Source of the DNA: Microbacterium kunmingense
Lineage (GTDB): Bacteria; Actinomycetota; Actinomycetes; Actinomycetales; Microbacteriaceae
Direction: 5' to 3'
NCBI RefSeq assembly: GCF_023155745.1
Contig: NZ_JAKNUS010000002.1
Coordinates: forward strand, 186,001 to 250,000
DNA length: 64,000 nt
The translations under genes were made by a program, and so were the position numbers. Under the pieces are notes generated by a model that had not been told where the DNA came from, did no database searches, and worked only from the letters and a program-made list of their open reading frames with translations. Below are positions 10,101 to 17,353 of the stretch, one piece after another (within the stretch, counting starts at the first letter, position 1; every line of letters starts with the position of its first letter).

Positions 10101-10378
10101 GCGAGCGAAAGCCGGTCGCGCAGGGCTGTCGCCGTCTGACGCGTCGGGGTCAGCACCAGGATCTCGTCGGGGTGGACGCCCGCGTCGACGAGGCGTCGGA
10201 ACCGCTCCACGACGGTGAGGGTCTTGCCCGATCCCGGAGCACCCACCACGACGCCCGAGGCGTCCGCAGGCAGGGTGACCACCGCCGACTGATCGCCATC
10301 CAGGTCCGCGTGCGGCCTGTCCGGCGCCTGCGCCGGGACCCTCCCGGGGATCAGCGCAGGTGGTTCGGTCGAGGTCAC
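7154..10378 (-). CDS. adnA: AdnA subunit of AdnAB helicase-nuclease
   Basis: 1074-residue partner of AdnB. The N-terminal UvrD-like domain has Walker A GAPGSGKT (about 46-53), but motif II reads ILLVDDAQEL instead of DEYQD, so this motor looks degenerate; in mycobacteria AdnB is the main motor. A C-terminal RecB-family nuclease (GYIDRVE, VVIVDLKTG, QLAAYQLAF) is intact. Three Cys flank the nuclease domain (one in EECEVNW, two in HCRDEHSHGLC), fewer than the four of AddB-type Fe-S nucleases. The GTG at 10378 is chosen because TAGCGT ends 6 nt upstream (leaderless). The stop overlaps adnB by 4 nt. Confidence 0.92.
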   Translation of the reverse strand: MTSTEPPALIPGRVPAQAPDRPHADLDGDQSAVVTLPADASGVVVGAPGSGKTLTVVERFRRLVDAGVHPDEILVLTPTRQTATALRDRLSLAAGRATSGAPARSVPSFAFQIVRAAEVTAGGAPPQLLTGGEEDQLLRELLEGDAEDEAAGASRGWPSWLGPDIRATAGFRTEVRTFLAECTTQGIEPATLARLARRDGVEVWHPLASFFGEYLEVRAAMRGAHRDVAGLIREAAGFVRAAGDTAGASAAAGGVRILLVDDAQELTLGAIELLEACASRGIAVLAFGDPDVGAGAFRGASPENFARLAASLRAVHVLSHGHRGTRAQRETVRRIVERIGAVGVVAHRPAPDPTAADSSVRALILRSPAEEFDAVARILREHHLLDGVPWGQLAVIAHDSRQVAALERELTAREVPARSQGAGRALGEVRAVRDILRLVELAHRPVEEWSVDDVAAALEGVCGRLDAIELRRVRTALRHREIAEGGDRSGRDLLLSAMIHPLEWELIDTREARRAAAVAATLARLREQTTQDATIHELLWTAWEHSRLERAWVEQAKGHGPLADQAGRDLDAMVALFQAAKRFVERPGDADARAFIRGILDSDVADDRLDAGLPHDVVAVLTPASALGLDVDTVVVAGVQDGVWPNTRNRGSLLETWRLAEAARAPARRDAGSAGLDRRRAALHDELRLFARAMSRSRAVTVVTAVDDDDRGPSVLFDLLPEPEAPASTSTHPLSLRGVVALHRRTLTTGEDATDPATVQNAAGQLALLAAAAVPGAAPEEWYGVRPPSSSGPLRDPSRERIRVSPSRLHTLEECEVNWLIGELGGDPGSTTAGVGTIIHAALEVAVAGAHEESLWQVVEGRWHELVFDASWQARAERTRARDLVRRLARYLDRFEADGGRLLDAEPHFEVPLFLDPDHSEGLVVGQAAADTTSAPAVLSGYIDRVELTGEGDVVIVDLKTGKSEPQTDAKVLEHPQLAAYQLAFESGAIAGTAGLRSGGARLLVLLPTSQRDFVTPTQPPFDTERRAAFLARIRAAVGVMTGESFRAPYEEHCRDEHSHGLCRIHTIGAVSAS

Positions 10379-10384
10379 CCTTCG

Positions 10385-10390
10385 ACGCTA
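10385..10390 (-). promoter_or_regulatory. -10 box of adnAB (leaderless)
   Basis: On the minus strand TAGCGT is followed by 6 nt and then the adnA GTG at 10378. Confidence 0.55.
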
Positions 10391-10479
10391 ACCCGAGCCT
10401 CCGACAACGCCCGACGCCACGACGGTGTCGTAGAGTTGCCATGCGCATCGAGGTCCGAGCGCGAGAGGAAGGCAGACAC

Positions 10480-10704
10480 GTGGAGATCCGTATCGGTATC
10501 GCGAACACCGGCCGCGAGCTCAACTTCGAAACGAGCGAGTCGGCGGCGGACGTGAAGGCGTCGGTGGCAGCCGCGCTGGATGCCGGAGCGACCCACGTGA
10601 GCTTCGCCGACAGCAAGGGCAACACGTACATCGTCCCCACCTCGGGCCTGGCCTACATCGAGATCGGCACCGAGGAGTCCCGTCGCGTCGGCTTCGTCGC
10701 CTGA
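10480..10704 (+). CDS. DUF3107 family protein
   Basis: 74-residue conserved actinobacterial protein of unknown function (DUF3107; the mycobacterial TB9.4 protein belongs here). The sequence begins VEIRIGIANTGRELNFE and has a predicted mixed alpha/beta content with no signal or membrane segment. The GTG at 10480 is preferred over the upstream ATG at 10441 because AGGAAGG (10465-10471) sits 8 nt before it and because the product then has the usual family length. Its place between adnAB and the DEAD-box helicase matches mycobacterial gene order. Confidence 0.85.
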   Translation: MEIRIGIANTGRELNFETSESAADVKASVAAALDAGATHVSFADSKGNTYIVPTSGLAYIEIGTEESRRVGFVA

Positions 10705-10714
10705 GGATCCGCGC

Positions 10715-11005
10715 GTGCAGATCCTCCTCGCCTTCATCGCCGGAGCGGCGATCGGGATCGCCCTGCATTTCGGCCTCCCCGGCCGCGGCAGTCGCGGTGT
10801 CGTGCTCGCGCCGATGATCGGTGCCGCGGCATCCGGAATCGTCTGGTCGGCCCTGACCTGGGCAGGCGTCGGAATCGACAACCCGTGGATCTGGTTGAGC
10901 GCCCTCGTCGCACCGGCCGTCGTCACCGCCCCGATGCTCGCGGTCATCACCCGCGCGCGGGTGAACGCCGATCAGCGCGAGCGCGAGCGACTCGGCATCG
11001 CCTGA
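10715..11005 (+). CDS. Small three-helix membrane protein
   Basis: 96-residue protein with about three hydrophobic segments (residues 3-22, 27-48 and 53-80) and a charged Arg-rich C-terminus (RARVNADQRERERLG). It starts with GTG 10 nt after the DUF3107 stop and is probably co-transcribed with it. I do not recognise the family and assign no function. Confidence 0.7.
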   Translation: MQILLAFIAGAAIGIALHFGLPGRGSRGVVLAPMIGAAASGIVWSALTWAGVGIDNPWIWLSALVAPAVVTAPMLAVITRARVNADQRERERLGIA

Positions 11006-11043
11006 GGGCGACTCCCCGGCACGGGAGGGCTTCCCCGGCGGGC

Positions 11044-11760
11044 TCAGGCGGCCAGGCCCATGTCCTCCATGCGCCGCGAGTGCGCGGCCATCAGCGCCGT
11101 GAAGACCGGCTCCACGCGCTTCTCGTCCGAGGCGGCGAGCGTGGGCGGCCGCAGGGCCGCCCGAGCGATGAGAAGGGTGTCGCCGACGAGCCGCCGACCC
11201 CACATGGCCAGGAGTGAACGCCACTCGGGATCGCTCTGGATCGTCTCCCCGACCAGGTCGACGATCGCCTGACGGTCGTCGTCGGCGCGGAGGATGCGTG
11301 CGACCCGTCGACCCGTCTCCCCGAAGCTGGCCGAGAGGGCCAGATAGAAGTCGTCGAGCATCCCGGCGATGATGTGCACCGAGAGCATCGTCTCCTCGGG
11401 CCTTATCCCGTGCGTCGCCCGGCGGAAGGCGTCCAGCGGCTCTCGGAAGGGGAGCATGAGCGAGGTCGGGTCCTCACCGCGCTCCCGGATCAGCGCGACG
11501 AGCTCCTCGTGCTTGGTCAGCGCGGCGCCCGCCGCGCGGGAGAGGGATTCCTTCTCGGCCAGCGAAGGGGTCATCGCGATCAGCTCGGAAAGGGTCTCGA
11601 AGAAGCCGAGCTGCAGGTACGCCGCCTGCCCGAGGAACGTGTTGACGTCGGGGGCCAGCTCCGCGAAGTCCACGCGACGCGCGTCGCCGAAATCTCCGCG
11701 CGACCGCAACGAGAGGGTCCGAGCGGTGCCTCGCTGCCTGCGCCAGAACCAGTTCACCAC
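11044..11760 (-). CDS. Ferritin-like (MiaE-like) fold protein
   Basis: About 238-residue, largely helical soluble protein with a ferritin-like/MiaE-like core. Conserved acidic and His positions (ELIAMTPSLAEKE, ALTKHEEL, EETMLSVHIIAGMLDDFY) suggest a four-helix bundle that may bind a di-metal centre; enzyme activity is not established. It is found next to an RhlE-like helicase in mycobacteria too. The GTG at 11760 is chosen over 11769 because TAAGGT lies 7 nt upstream. The divergent helicase gene follows. Confidence 0.75.
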   Translation of the reverse strand: MVNWFWRRQRGTARTLSLRSRGDFGDARRVDFAELAPDVNTFLGQAAYLQLGFFETLSELIAMTPSLAEKESLSRAAGAALTKHEELVALIRERGEDPTSLMLPFREPLDAFRRATHGIRPEETMLSVHIIAGMLDDFYLALSASFGETGRRVARILRADDDRQAIVDLVGETIQSDPEWRSLLAMWGRRLVGDTLLIARAALRPPTLAASDEKRVEPVFTALMAAHSRRMEDMGLAA

Positions 11761-11767
11761 GCACGTC

Positions 11768-11773
11768 ACCTTA
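11768..11773 (-). promoter_or_regulatory. -10 box of the ferritin-like gene (leaderless)
   Basis: Minus-strand TAAGGT with a 7-nt spacer to the GTG at 11760. Confidence 0.5.
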
Positions 11774-11826
11774 CCCTCGCGGCTCGCCGGAGGAGGATGC
11801 GCAGCGGGCGCGCGGGCGACGGCGGG

Positions 11827-11832
11827 TATCCT
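11827..11832 (+). promoter_or_regulatory. Candidate -10 box of the DEAD-box helicase gene
   Basis: TATCCT would place the transcript start near 11839 and give a leader of about 110 nt before the GTG at 11950. Long leaders are common for cold-inducible RNA helicases; no leader structure was resolved. Confidence 0.35.
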
Positions 11833-11949
11833 GGAACGCGTTCCGGCATCGGATCGGAACCCCCGCGCCTGCGGTCGACGAAGGGCGTGGATCCATCACT
11901 CGGCCCGCCTGCCACCATCCGGGCCCCTTCGACAGACAGGCATGACATC

Positions 11950-13413
11950 GTGACGACTTTCGCCGAACTCGGCGTCGATCAGGACATCGTCGACGCGCTC
12001 GCCGCGCGCGGCATCATCGACTCCTTCCCCATCCAGGAGCAGACCATCCCCCTCGGCCTCCCCGGTCAGGACATCATCGGACAGGCGAAGACCGGCACCG
12101 GAAAGACCTTCGGCTTCGGCATCCCGGTCGTCCAGCGTCTGGGCCTGGACCCCGCCCCGGGCGTGAAGGCACTCATCGTGGTGCCGACCCGCGAGTTGGC
12201 GGTGCAGGTGTACGAGGACATCGACATGCTCACCCGGAATCGTTCCACCTCCGTCGTGGCGATCTACGGCGGGAAGGCCTACGAGGGCCAGATCGAGCAG
12301 CTCCAGGCGGGTGCGCAGATCGTCGTGGGCACCCCCGGTCGACTGATCGACCTGGCGGGTCAGCGGCTGCTCGACCTCTCCGGCGCGATCGAGGTCGTCC
12401 TCGACGAGGCCGACAAGATGCTCGACCTCGGTTTCCTCCCCGACATCGAGAAGATCTTCCAGAAGCTTCCGGCCGTCCGTCACACCCAGCTCTTCTCCGC
12501 CACCATGCCCGGCCCGATCGTGACCCTGGCCCGCCGGTTCATGTCCAACCCGATCCACATCCGCGCCAACGACCCCGACGAGGGTCTCACGCAGGCCAAC
12601 ATCAACCACCTCGTCTACCGCGCGCACTCGCTCGACAAGGACGAGGTCATCGCCCGGATCCTGCAGGCCGAGGGGCGGGGCAAGACCGTCATCTTCACGC
12701 GTACCAAGCGCGCCGCCCAGAAGCTCGTCGACGAACTCGGCGACCGCGGCTTCTCCGTTGTGGCCGTGCACGGCGACATGAGCCAGGAGGCGCGGGAGCG
12801 CTCGATGGCCGCCTTCAAAGCGGGCAAGAAGGAGATCCTCATCGCCACCGATGTGGCCGCCCGAGGCATCGATGTGGACGACGTCACACACGTCATCAAC
12901 CACACGATCCCCGACGACGAGAAGACGTACCTCCACCGTGCGGGCCGCACCGGCCGCGCCGGGAAGACCGGCATCGCGGTCACCTTCGTCGATTGGGAAG
13001 ACCTGCACAAGTGGGCGCTGATCAACCGTGCGCTGGAGTTCGGTCAGCCCGAGCCGCGTGAGACGTACTCCTCCAGCCCTCACCTGTTCGAAGACCTCGG
13101 CATCCCCGCGGGAGTGCGCGGACGGCTCACGACCGCACCGCGCACCGAGGCCGTCAAGACCACCGGCGCCTCGTCGGATCGTCCGGCACGCTCGGAGGCA
13201 CCGCGCCGTCGCCGTCGGCGCGGTGAGGGTTCCGCGGCCGCGGACACCGTCACCGTGCCCGCCGAGCACGGCGCGGAGCGACCGGCCGAGACCGACGGGC
13301 AGGGCACGCACGACGGCAGCGGCAAGGGCCATCACGACGGCAATGCGGCACCCGCCCGCCGCCGCCGACGTCGCCGCGCGCCTCGCACCGGAGGAGCTCC
13401 CACCGTCGGCTGA
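11950..13413 (+). CDS. rhlE: DEAD-box ATP-dependent RNA helicase (RhlE-like)
   Basis: 487-residue RNA helicase. The N-terminal Q motif (FPIQEQTIPLGLPGQD) is followed by motif I AKTGTGKT, Ia VPTRELAVQ, motif II VLDEADKM, motif III SAT and motif VI HRAGRTGRAG. A basic disordered C-terminal tail has two Arg clusters (PRRRRRRGEG and [13 protein letters not shown]) and probably binds RNA. It likely unwinds structured RNA during ribosome assembly or decay. The GTG at 11950 gives the normal N-terminus (VTTFAELGV); the open frame upstream lacks family similarity. RhlE rather than CsdA/DeaD is suggested by position and size. Confidence 0.88.
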   Translation: MTTFAELGVDQDIVDALAARGIIDSFPIQEQTIPLGLPGQDIIGQAKTGTGKTFGFGIPVVQRLGLDPAPGVKALIVVPTRELAVQVYEDIDMLTRNRSTSVVAIYGGKAYEGQIEQLQAGAQIVVGTPGRLIDLAGQRLLDLSGAIEVVLDEADKMLDLGFLPDIEKIFQKLPAVRHTQLFSATMPGPIVTLARRFMSNPIHIRANDPDEGLTQANINHLVYRAHSLDKDEVIARILQAEGRGKTVIFTRTKRAAQKLVDELGDRGFSVVAVHGDMSQEARERSMAAFKAGKKEILIATDVAARGIDVDDVTHVINHTIPDDEKTYLHRAGRTGRAGKTGIAVTFVDWEDLHKWALINRALEFGQPEPRETYSSSPHLFEDLGIPAGVRGRLTTAPRTEAVKTTGASSDRPARSEAPRRRRRRGEGSAAADTVTVPAEHGAERPAETDGQGTHDGSGKGHHDGNAAPARRRRRRRAPRTGGAPTVG

Positions 13414-13503
13414 CATCCTCCGGACAGCGGGGCAGGTCGACCGATATGGTGAGCGGTGACGGCGCAGGATGCGCCGTCGTACCTCGCGACGAAAGGCACG
13501 ACC

Positions 13504-13929
13504 GTGCGCTTCACCGACACCATCGAGTACCAGGGATTCTGGGGATCGTTCTGGGACCTCATCTGGTGGTTCCTTTGGGCTTTCGCCTTCATCGCCTACC
13601 TGTTCGCGCTCTTCGCGATCATCGGCGACCTCTTCCGTGACCACAAGATGAAGGGGTGGGCCAAGGCGATCTGGATCGTCTTCCTGATCTTCGTCCCGTT
13701 CCTCACGGCGCTGGTCTACCTCATCGCACGCGGCGGCGGGATGGCCGAGCGCAGTGCCGCCCAGGTCCGTGCCATGCAGAAGGCGCAGGACGACTACATC
13801 AAATCGGTCGCCGGCGCCTCGGCGCACCCGAGTCCTGCGGATGAGATCGCCAAGGCGAAGGCGCTGCTGGATGCCGGCACGATCACTCCCGAAGAGTACG
13901 AACGCCTGAAGGCACGCGTCATCTCCTGA
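13504..13929 (+). CDS. Membrane protein with C-terminal SHOCT domain
   Basis: 141-residue protein with two membrane helices (about residues 16-40 and 53-77) carrying a PLDc_N-like signature, then a linker and a C-terminal SHOCT motif (ADEIAKAKALLDAGTITPEE). SHOCT domains are short helical modules of unknown role that often mediate oligomerisation. The GTG at 13504 is favoured by GAAAGG about 8 nt upstream. An alternative GTG at 13456 lies 6 nt after TATGGT (13445-13450) and could be a leaderless start adding 16 residues. It converges with the PHP gene. Confidence 0.8.
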   Translation: MRFTDTIEYQGFWGSFWDLIWWFLWAFAFIAYLFALFAIIGDLFRDHKMKGWAKAIWIVFLIFVPFLTALVYLIARGGGMAERSAAQVRAMQKAQDDYIKSVAGASAHPSPADEIAKAKALLDAGTITPEEYERLKARVIS

Positions 13930-13952
13930 GGCGGAGCGCGGCCTCGTCCGGC

Positions 13953-14813
13953 TCAGGCCAGGACGGGGCTGCTTCCTCTCCCCCGTCGGACGATCCGCTC
14001 GATCATCATCGTCTCGGTGCTGTTCTCCCCGGGCACGTTGGGCTTCCCCTGCCCGTGGTAGTCGCTGGAACCCGTGACGATGAGATCGCGCTCGTCCGCG
14101 ACGCGGCGCAGCTGCCGCACCTGGTCGGCGATGTTTTCCCGATGGCGCAGCTCGAGGCCCGCCAGACCCGCGTCCAGCATCCGCTGCATCACCCCGTGCG
14201 GCAGCATGCCGCGCCCGGCGGGATGGGCCACGACGGCCACACCGCCCGCTCCCGTGATGCGCTCGACCGCCGTGACGGGATCAGGCGCATAGAGCGCGAC
14301 GTAGTAGTCACCACCGGGGTGGAGGATGCGCGAGAAGGCCTCGGTCCGGTCGCGCACGTAGCCTCGAGCGATGAGCGCGTCGGCGATGTGCGGTCGACCG
14401 ACCGTCGCACCGTCGGTGGTCTGGGCGAGGATGTCGGCCCAGTTCAGATCGAAGTCGGCGCTGATGCGTTCTGCCATCTCCTGCGCCCGGTCCATGCGCG
14501 AGGAACGGATCCGATCGGTGAGGGCGCGAAGCGGAGCGTCGTCCGGGTCGAAGAGGTAGGCCAGGATGTGGACGCTGCGCCACTGGTACTTCGCCGACAG
14601 CTCCATTCCGGGAAGGAACGACAGCCCGAGCCGCGACGCGGCATCGGCGGCCTCACCCCAGCCCGCCGTGGTGTCGTGGTCGGTGAGCGCCGCGGTGCGC
14701 ATTCCGTGGCGATGGGCCGCCGCCATGACCTCGGCCGGCGTCTCGGTGCCGTCGGAGTAGACGGAGTGAAGGTGCAGATCCCCCGGGCCCTGGGGTCCGG
14801 GGGATCGGTGCAT
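13953..14813 (-). CDS. PHP-domain phosphoesterase
   Basis: 286-residue metal-dependent phosphoesterase of the PHP superfamily, related to YciV/RNase AM and 3',5'-nucleotide bisphosphatases. Metal ligands visible in order are DLHLHS near the N-terminus, DHDT, GMELS, VAHPAGR and the C-terminal SSDYHG. The likely substrate is a 3'-phosphoadenosine 5'-phosphate or short 5' RNA end, but this cannot be decided from sequence. The ATG at 14813 follows TAGCGT by 6 nt, so the mRNA is predicted to be leaderless. Confidence 0.88.
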   Translation of the reverse strand: MHRSPGPQGPGDLHLHSVYSDGTETPAEVMAAAHRHGMRTAALTDHDTTAGWGEAADAASRLGLSFLPGMELSAKYQWRSVHILAYLFDPDDAPLRALTDRIRSSRMDRAQEMAERISADFDLNWADILAQTTDGATVGRPHIADALIARGYVRDRTEAFSRILHPGGDYYVALYAPDPVTAVERITGAGGVAVVAHPAGRGMLPHGVMQRMLDAGLAGLELRHRENIADQVRQLRRVADERDLIVTGSSDYHGQGKPNVPGENSTETMMIERIVRRGRGSSPVLA

Positions 14814-14819
14814 ACCTCC

Positions 14820-14825
14820 ACGCTA
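14820..14825 (-). promoter_or_regulatory. -10 box of the PHP gene (leaderless)
   Basis: Minus-strand TAGCGT, 6-nt spacer (GGAGGT), then ATG at 14813. The purine-rich spacer is too close to act as a normal ribosome-binding site. Confidence 0.55.
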
Positions 14826-14865
14826 CCGCCGGCCGCAGGCAGACGGATCTTTCAGACTCGTCGCA

Positions 14866-14871
14866 TAGTGT
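14866..14871 (+). promoter_or_regulatory. -10 box of the EEP-family gene (leaderless)
   Basis: TAGTGT with a 6-nt spacer to the GTG at 14878. Confidence 0.5.
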
Positions 14872-14877
14872 CTCGAT

Positions 14878-15900
14878 GTGCTTCGCCTCGTCGGGATCCT
14901 GTGTGCCGTGGTGGCGGCGGTCGTGGCGGCGGTTCTGACCTGGCCGTCCTTGTTCCGTCTCGAACGCACCTTCCCGGTGGCGCAGATCGTGTCGTTCCGC
15001 CCCGTCCTGGTCGTGGTGTTCGCCGCCGCGGCGATCGTCTTCCTCCTCGTCGCCGTCATCCGGCCCGTTCGCGCCCTGGCGCTGTGTCTTGCGCTGATCT
15101 GCGTCGGAGCCTCGGCGGTGGGTCTGACCACGGTCCTCGGCCGCGGGATCGGAACGCAGACCCTCCCGGAAAAGGCTGAGGGCAGCATCCGCGTGATGAC
15201 ATGGAACACCGCCGGGGAGGCGACGTCGGCGGACAGCATCGCACGCGTCGCCGTGGCGATGGATGCCGATGTCGTCACCCTGCCCGAGACGACGATCGAG
15301 ACCGGCGAGCAGGTCGCGATCGCCATGCGCGAGCTCGGCCACCCGATGTGGGCCCATCACACGGAGTACTTCCCGGGCGAGGGGTGGGACGCGCACTCCA
15401 CCACTCTCCTGATCACCCCCGAGCTCGGCGACTACAGCGTGATCGAGTCGTCGGTCAACGGCACGACGAACACCTCCACCCTCCCGAGCGCGGTCGCGAT
15501 GCCCGTGGACGGGGAGGGCCCGATCGTGGTCGCCGCGCACGCCGTGGCACCGCGCCAGGAGTACATGGACCAGTGGCGCACCGACCTGCAGTGGCTCGCC
15601 GACCAGTGCGCCGACCAGAACGTCATCATGGCGGGTGATTTCAACGCCACCCTCGACCACATGAGCGGACTGGGCGTGGACGGCGGCGACATGGGGCGGT
15701 GCCGCGACGTCGCCAGCCGCACGGGGAACGGATCGGTCGGCACGTGGTCGACCTCCGTGCCGGCGCTGCTGGGAACGGCGATCGACCACGTCATGGTGTC
15801 ACCCCAGTGGACGCCGACGGCCTCGGTGGTGCTTCGGACGATGGACGATTCCGGCAGCGATCACCGTCCGCTGATCGTGCAGCTCGATCCTGTCCGCTGA
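14878..15900 (+). CDS. Membrane-anchored endonuclease/exonuclease/phosphatase family protein
   Basis: 340-residue protein. Three hydrophobic helices fill the first ~90 residues, followed by an EEP domain: VMTWNTAGE near 105, LPETTIE near 137, AGDFNATLDH near 257 and a terminal GSDHRPLIV. These carry the usual Asn, Glu, Asp-Asn and His catalytic residues of the Mg-dependent DNase I-like fold, predicted to face outside the membrane. Substrate (nucleic acid, phospholipid or other phosphoester) is unknown. The GTG start follows a leaderless -10. Similar proteins are common in Microbacteriaceae. Confidence 0.82.
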   Translation: MLRLVGILCAVVAAVVAAVLTWPSLFRLERTFPVAQIVSFRPVLVVVFAAAAIVFLLVAVIRPVRALALCLALICVGASAVGLTTVLGRGIGTQTLPEKAEGSIRVMTWNTAGEATSADSIARVAVAMDADVVTLPETTIETGEQVAIAMRELGHPMWAHHTEYFPGEGWDAHSTTLLITPELGDYSVIESSVNGTTNTSTLPSAVAMPVDGEGPIVVAAHAVAPRQEYMDQWRTDLQWLADQCADQNVIMAGDFNATLDHMSGLGVDGGDMGRCRDVASRTGNGSVGTWSTSVPALLGTAIDHVMVSPQWTPTASVVLRTMDDSGSDHRPLIVQLDPVR

Positions 15901-15940
15901 TGGCCGGTCGGATGCGACGGCGGGGTGCGACACTGGAGGG

Positions 15941-17353
15941 ATGAGCACCTCCGGCGACACCTCCCCCAACACGACGACCAATCGCCGTCAGCCGTTCCCC
16001 CAGGGCTTCCTCGACAGCATCTCCTCGGGGTGGGCCGCACGGCCCGAGTCGCTGCCACCGCAGCGCCCCGAGGCGTCGTACGCGGCCGCGCGCCGGGCGC
16101 GCCTGTCGTCCGCCTTCCCGGGACGGCGGCTCGTGATCCCCGCCGGGGAGATGAAGCAGCGCAGCAACGACACCGACTTCCCGTTCCGCGCCCACTCGGC
16201 GTTCTCCCACCTCACCGGCTGGGGCTCGGACTCCGAGCCGGGCGCCGTCCTCGTGATGGACCCCGCGCCTGAGGGCGGGCACCGCGCCACCCTGTACTTC
16301 CGCGAGCGTGCCGACCGTACGACGCCGGAGTTCTACGCCGACGCCTCGATCGGGGAATTCTGGATCGGGCCGCGTCCGGCCCTGCCCGGGGTCGCCGCGG
16401 ACCTGGGACTGGACACCCGTCACGTCGACGCGTTCTCCGCCATGGACGGCGACCTCGTCGTCGACGTCGATGCCGAGCTCACCCGCGCGGTCTCCGAGCT
16501 CCGCCTGGTCAAGGACGCCTACGAGATCGAGCAGATGCGCCTGGCCGTGGATGTCACCGCCCGGGGCTTCGACGACATCGTCGCCGAACTCCCCCGCGTA
16601 CTGGCCCATCCTCGTGGTGAGCGCGTCGTGGAGGGGGTCTTCCACCTCCGTGCCCGCACGGACGGCAACCGCGAGGGATACGACACGATCGCGGCCTCCG
16701 GCCCCCACGCGTGCTACCTGCACTGGACGCGCAACGACGGAACGGTCGCGCCCGGCGACCTCATCCTCGTCGACGCCGGTGTCGAGGTCGACAGCCTCTA
16801 CACCGCCGACATCACCCGCACGATCCCGGTGAGCGGTCGCTTCACCGAGGTGCAGCGTCGGGTGTACGAGACGGTTCGCGAGGCCGCCGACGCCGCGTTC
16901 GCGGCGGCCCGCCCGGGAGTGACGTTCCGCTCCGTGCACGAGGCCGCGATGCGCGTGATCGCCGAGCGCACGGCTGAGTGGGGCCTGCTGCCGGTGACCG
17001 CCGAGGAGGCCCTGGACGCCGATCGCGGTGGACAGCACCGCCGCTACATGGTCCACGGCACCAGCCACCACCTGGGAATCGACGTCCACGACTGCGCTCA
17101 GGCGCGACGGGAGATGTACTACGACGGCATCCTCGAGCCCGGAATGGTCTTCACGATCGAACCGGGGCTGTACTTTCAGATCGACGATCTGACCGTGCCG
17201 GAGGAGTACCGCGGCATCGGCGTGCGGATCGAGGACGACGTGCTGATGACCTCGGACGGTCCCGAGAACCTCTCCGCATCGATCCCGCGCACGGCCGACG
17301 AGGTCGAGGCCTGGGTCGCACGCCACTCCTCGACCGCGTCGACGGCGTCGTGA
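15941..17353 (+). CDS. Xaa-Pro aminopeptidase (aminopeptidase P family, M24B)
   Basis: 470-residue metallopeptidase that removes N-terminal residues preceding proline. An N-terminal creatinase-like domain (about 50-190) is followed by the pita-bread M24 domain with metal ligands in LVDAGVEVDS, TADITRT, HGTSHHLG, FTIEPGLYF and VRIEDDVLM. The ATG at 15941 follows GACACT by 6 nt (a -10 box with one mismatch) and GGAGGG directly. The stop overlaps the next GTG as GTGA, tying it to the gamma-glutamyltransferase-like gene; together they suggest peptide salvage. Confidence 0.92.
   Translation: MSTSGDTSPNTTTNRRQPFPQGFLDSISSGWAARPESLPPQRPEASYAAARRARLSSAFPGRRLVIPAGEMKQRSNDTDFPFRAHSAFSHLTGWGSDSEPGAVLVMDPAPEGGHRATLYFRERADRTTPEFYADASIGEFWIGPRPALPGVAADLGLDTRHVDAFSAMDGDLVVDVDAELTRAVSELRLVKDAYEIEQMRLAVDVTARGFDDIVAELPRVLAHPRGERVVEGVFHLRARTDGNREGYDTIAASGPHACYLHWTRNDGTVAPGDLILVDAGVEVDSLYTADITRTIPVSGRFTEVQRRVYETVREAADAAFAAARPGVTFRSVHEAAMRVIAERTAEWGLLPVTAEEALDADRGGQHRRYMVHGTSHHLGIDVHDCAQARREMYYDGILEPGMVFTIEPGLYFQIDDLTVPEEYRGIGVRIEDDVLMTSDGPENLSASIPRTADEVEAWVARHSSTASTAS

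Noticed and set aside
8942..10555. Long plus-strand open frame opposite adnA
   Set aside because: Low-complexity Arg/Gly-rich translation with no family similarity; adnA on the other strand explains the region.
11374..11949. N-terminal extension of the DEAD-box helicase frame
   Set aside because: It is antisense to the ferritin-like gene and lacks helicase features; the Q-motif domain starts right after the GTG at 11950.
15791..17326. About 511-codon minus-strand frame opposite the aminopeptidase P gene
   Set aside because: Shadow of a GC-rich coding region; aminopeptidase P with all metal ligands is on the plus strand.
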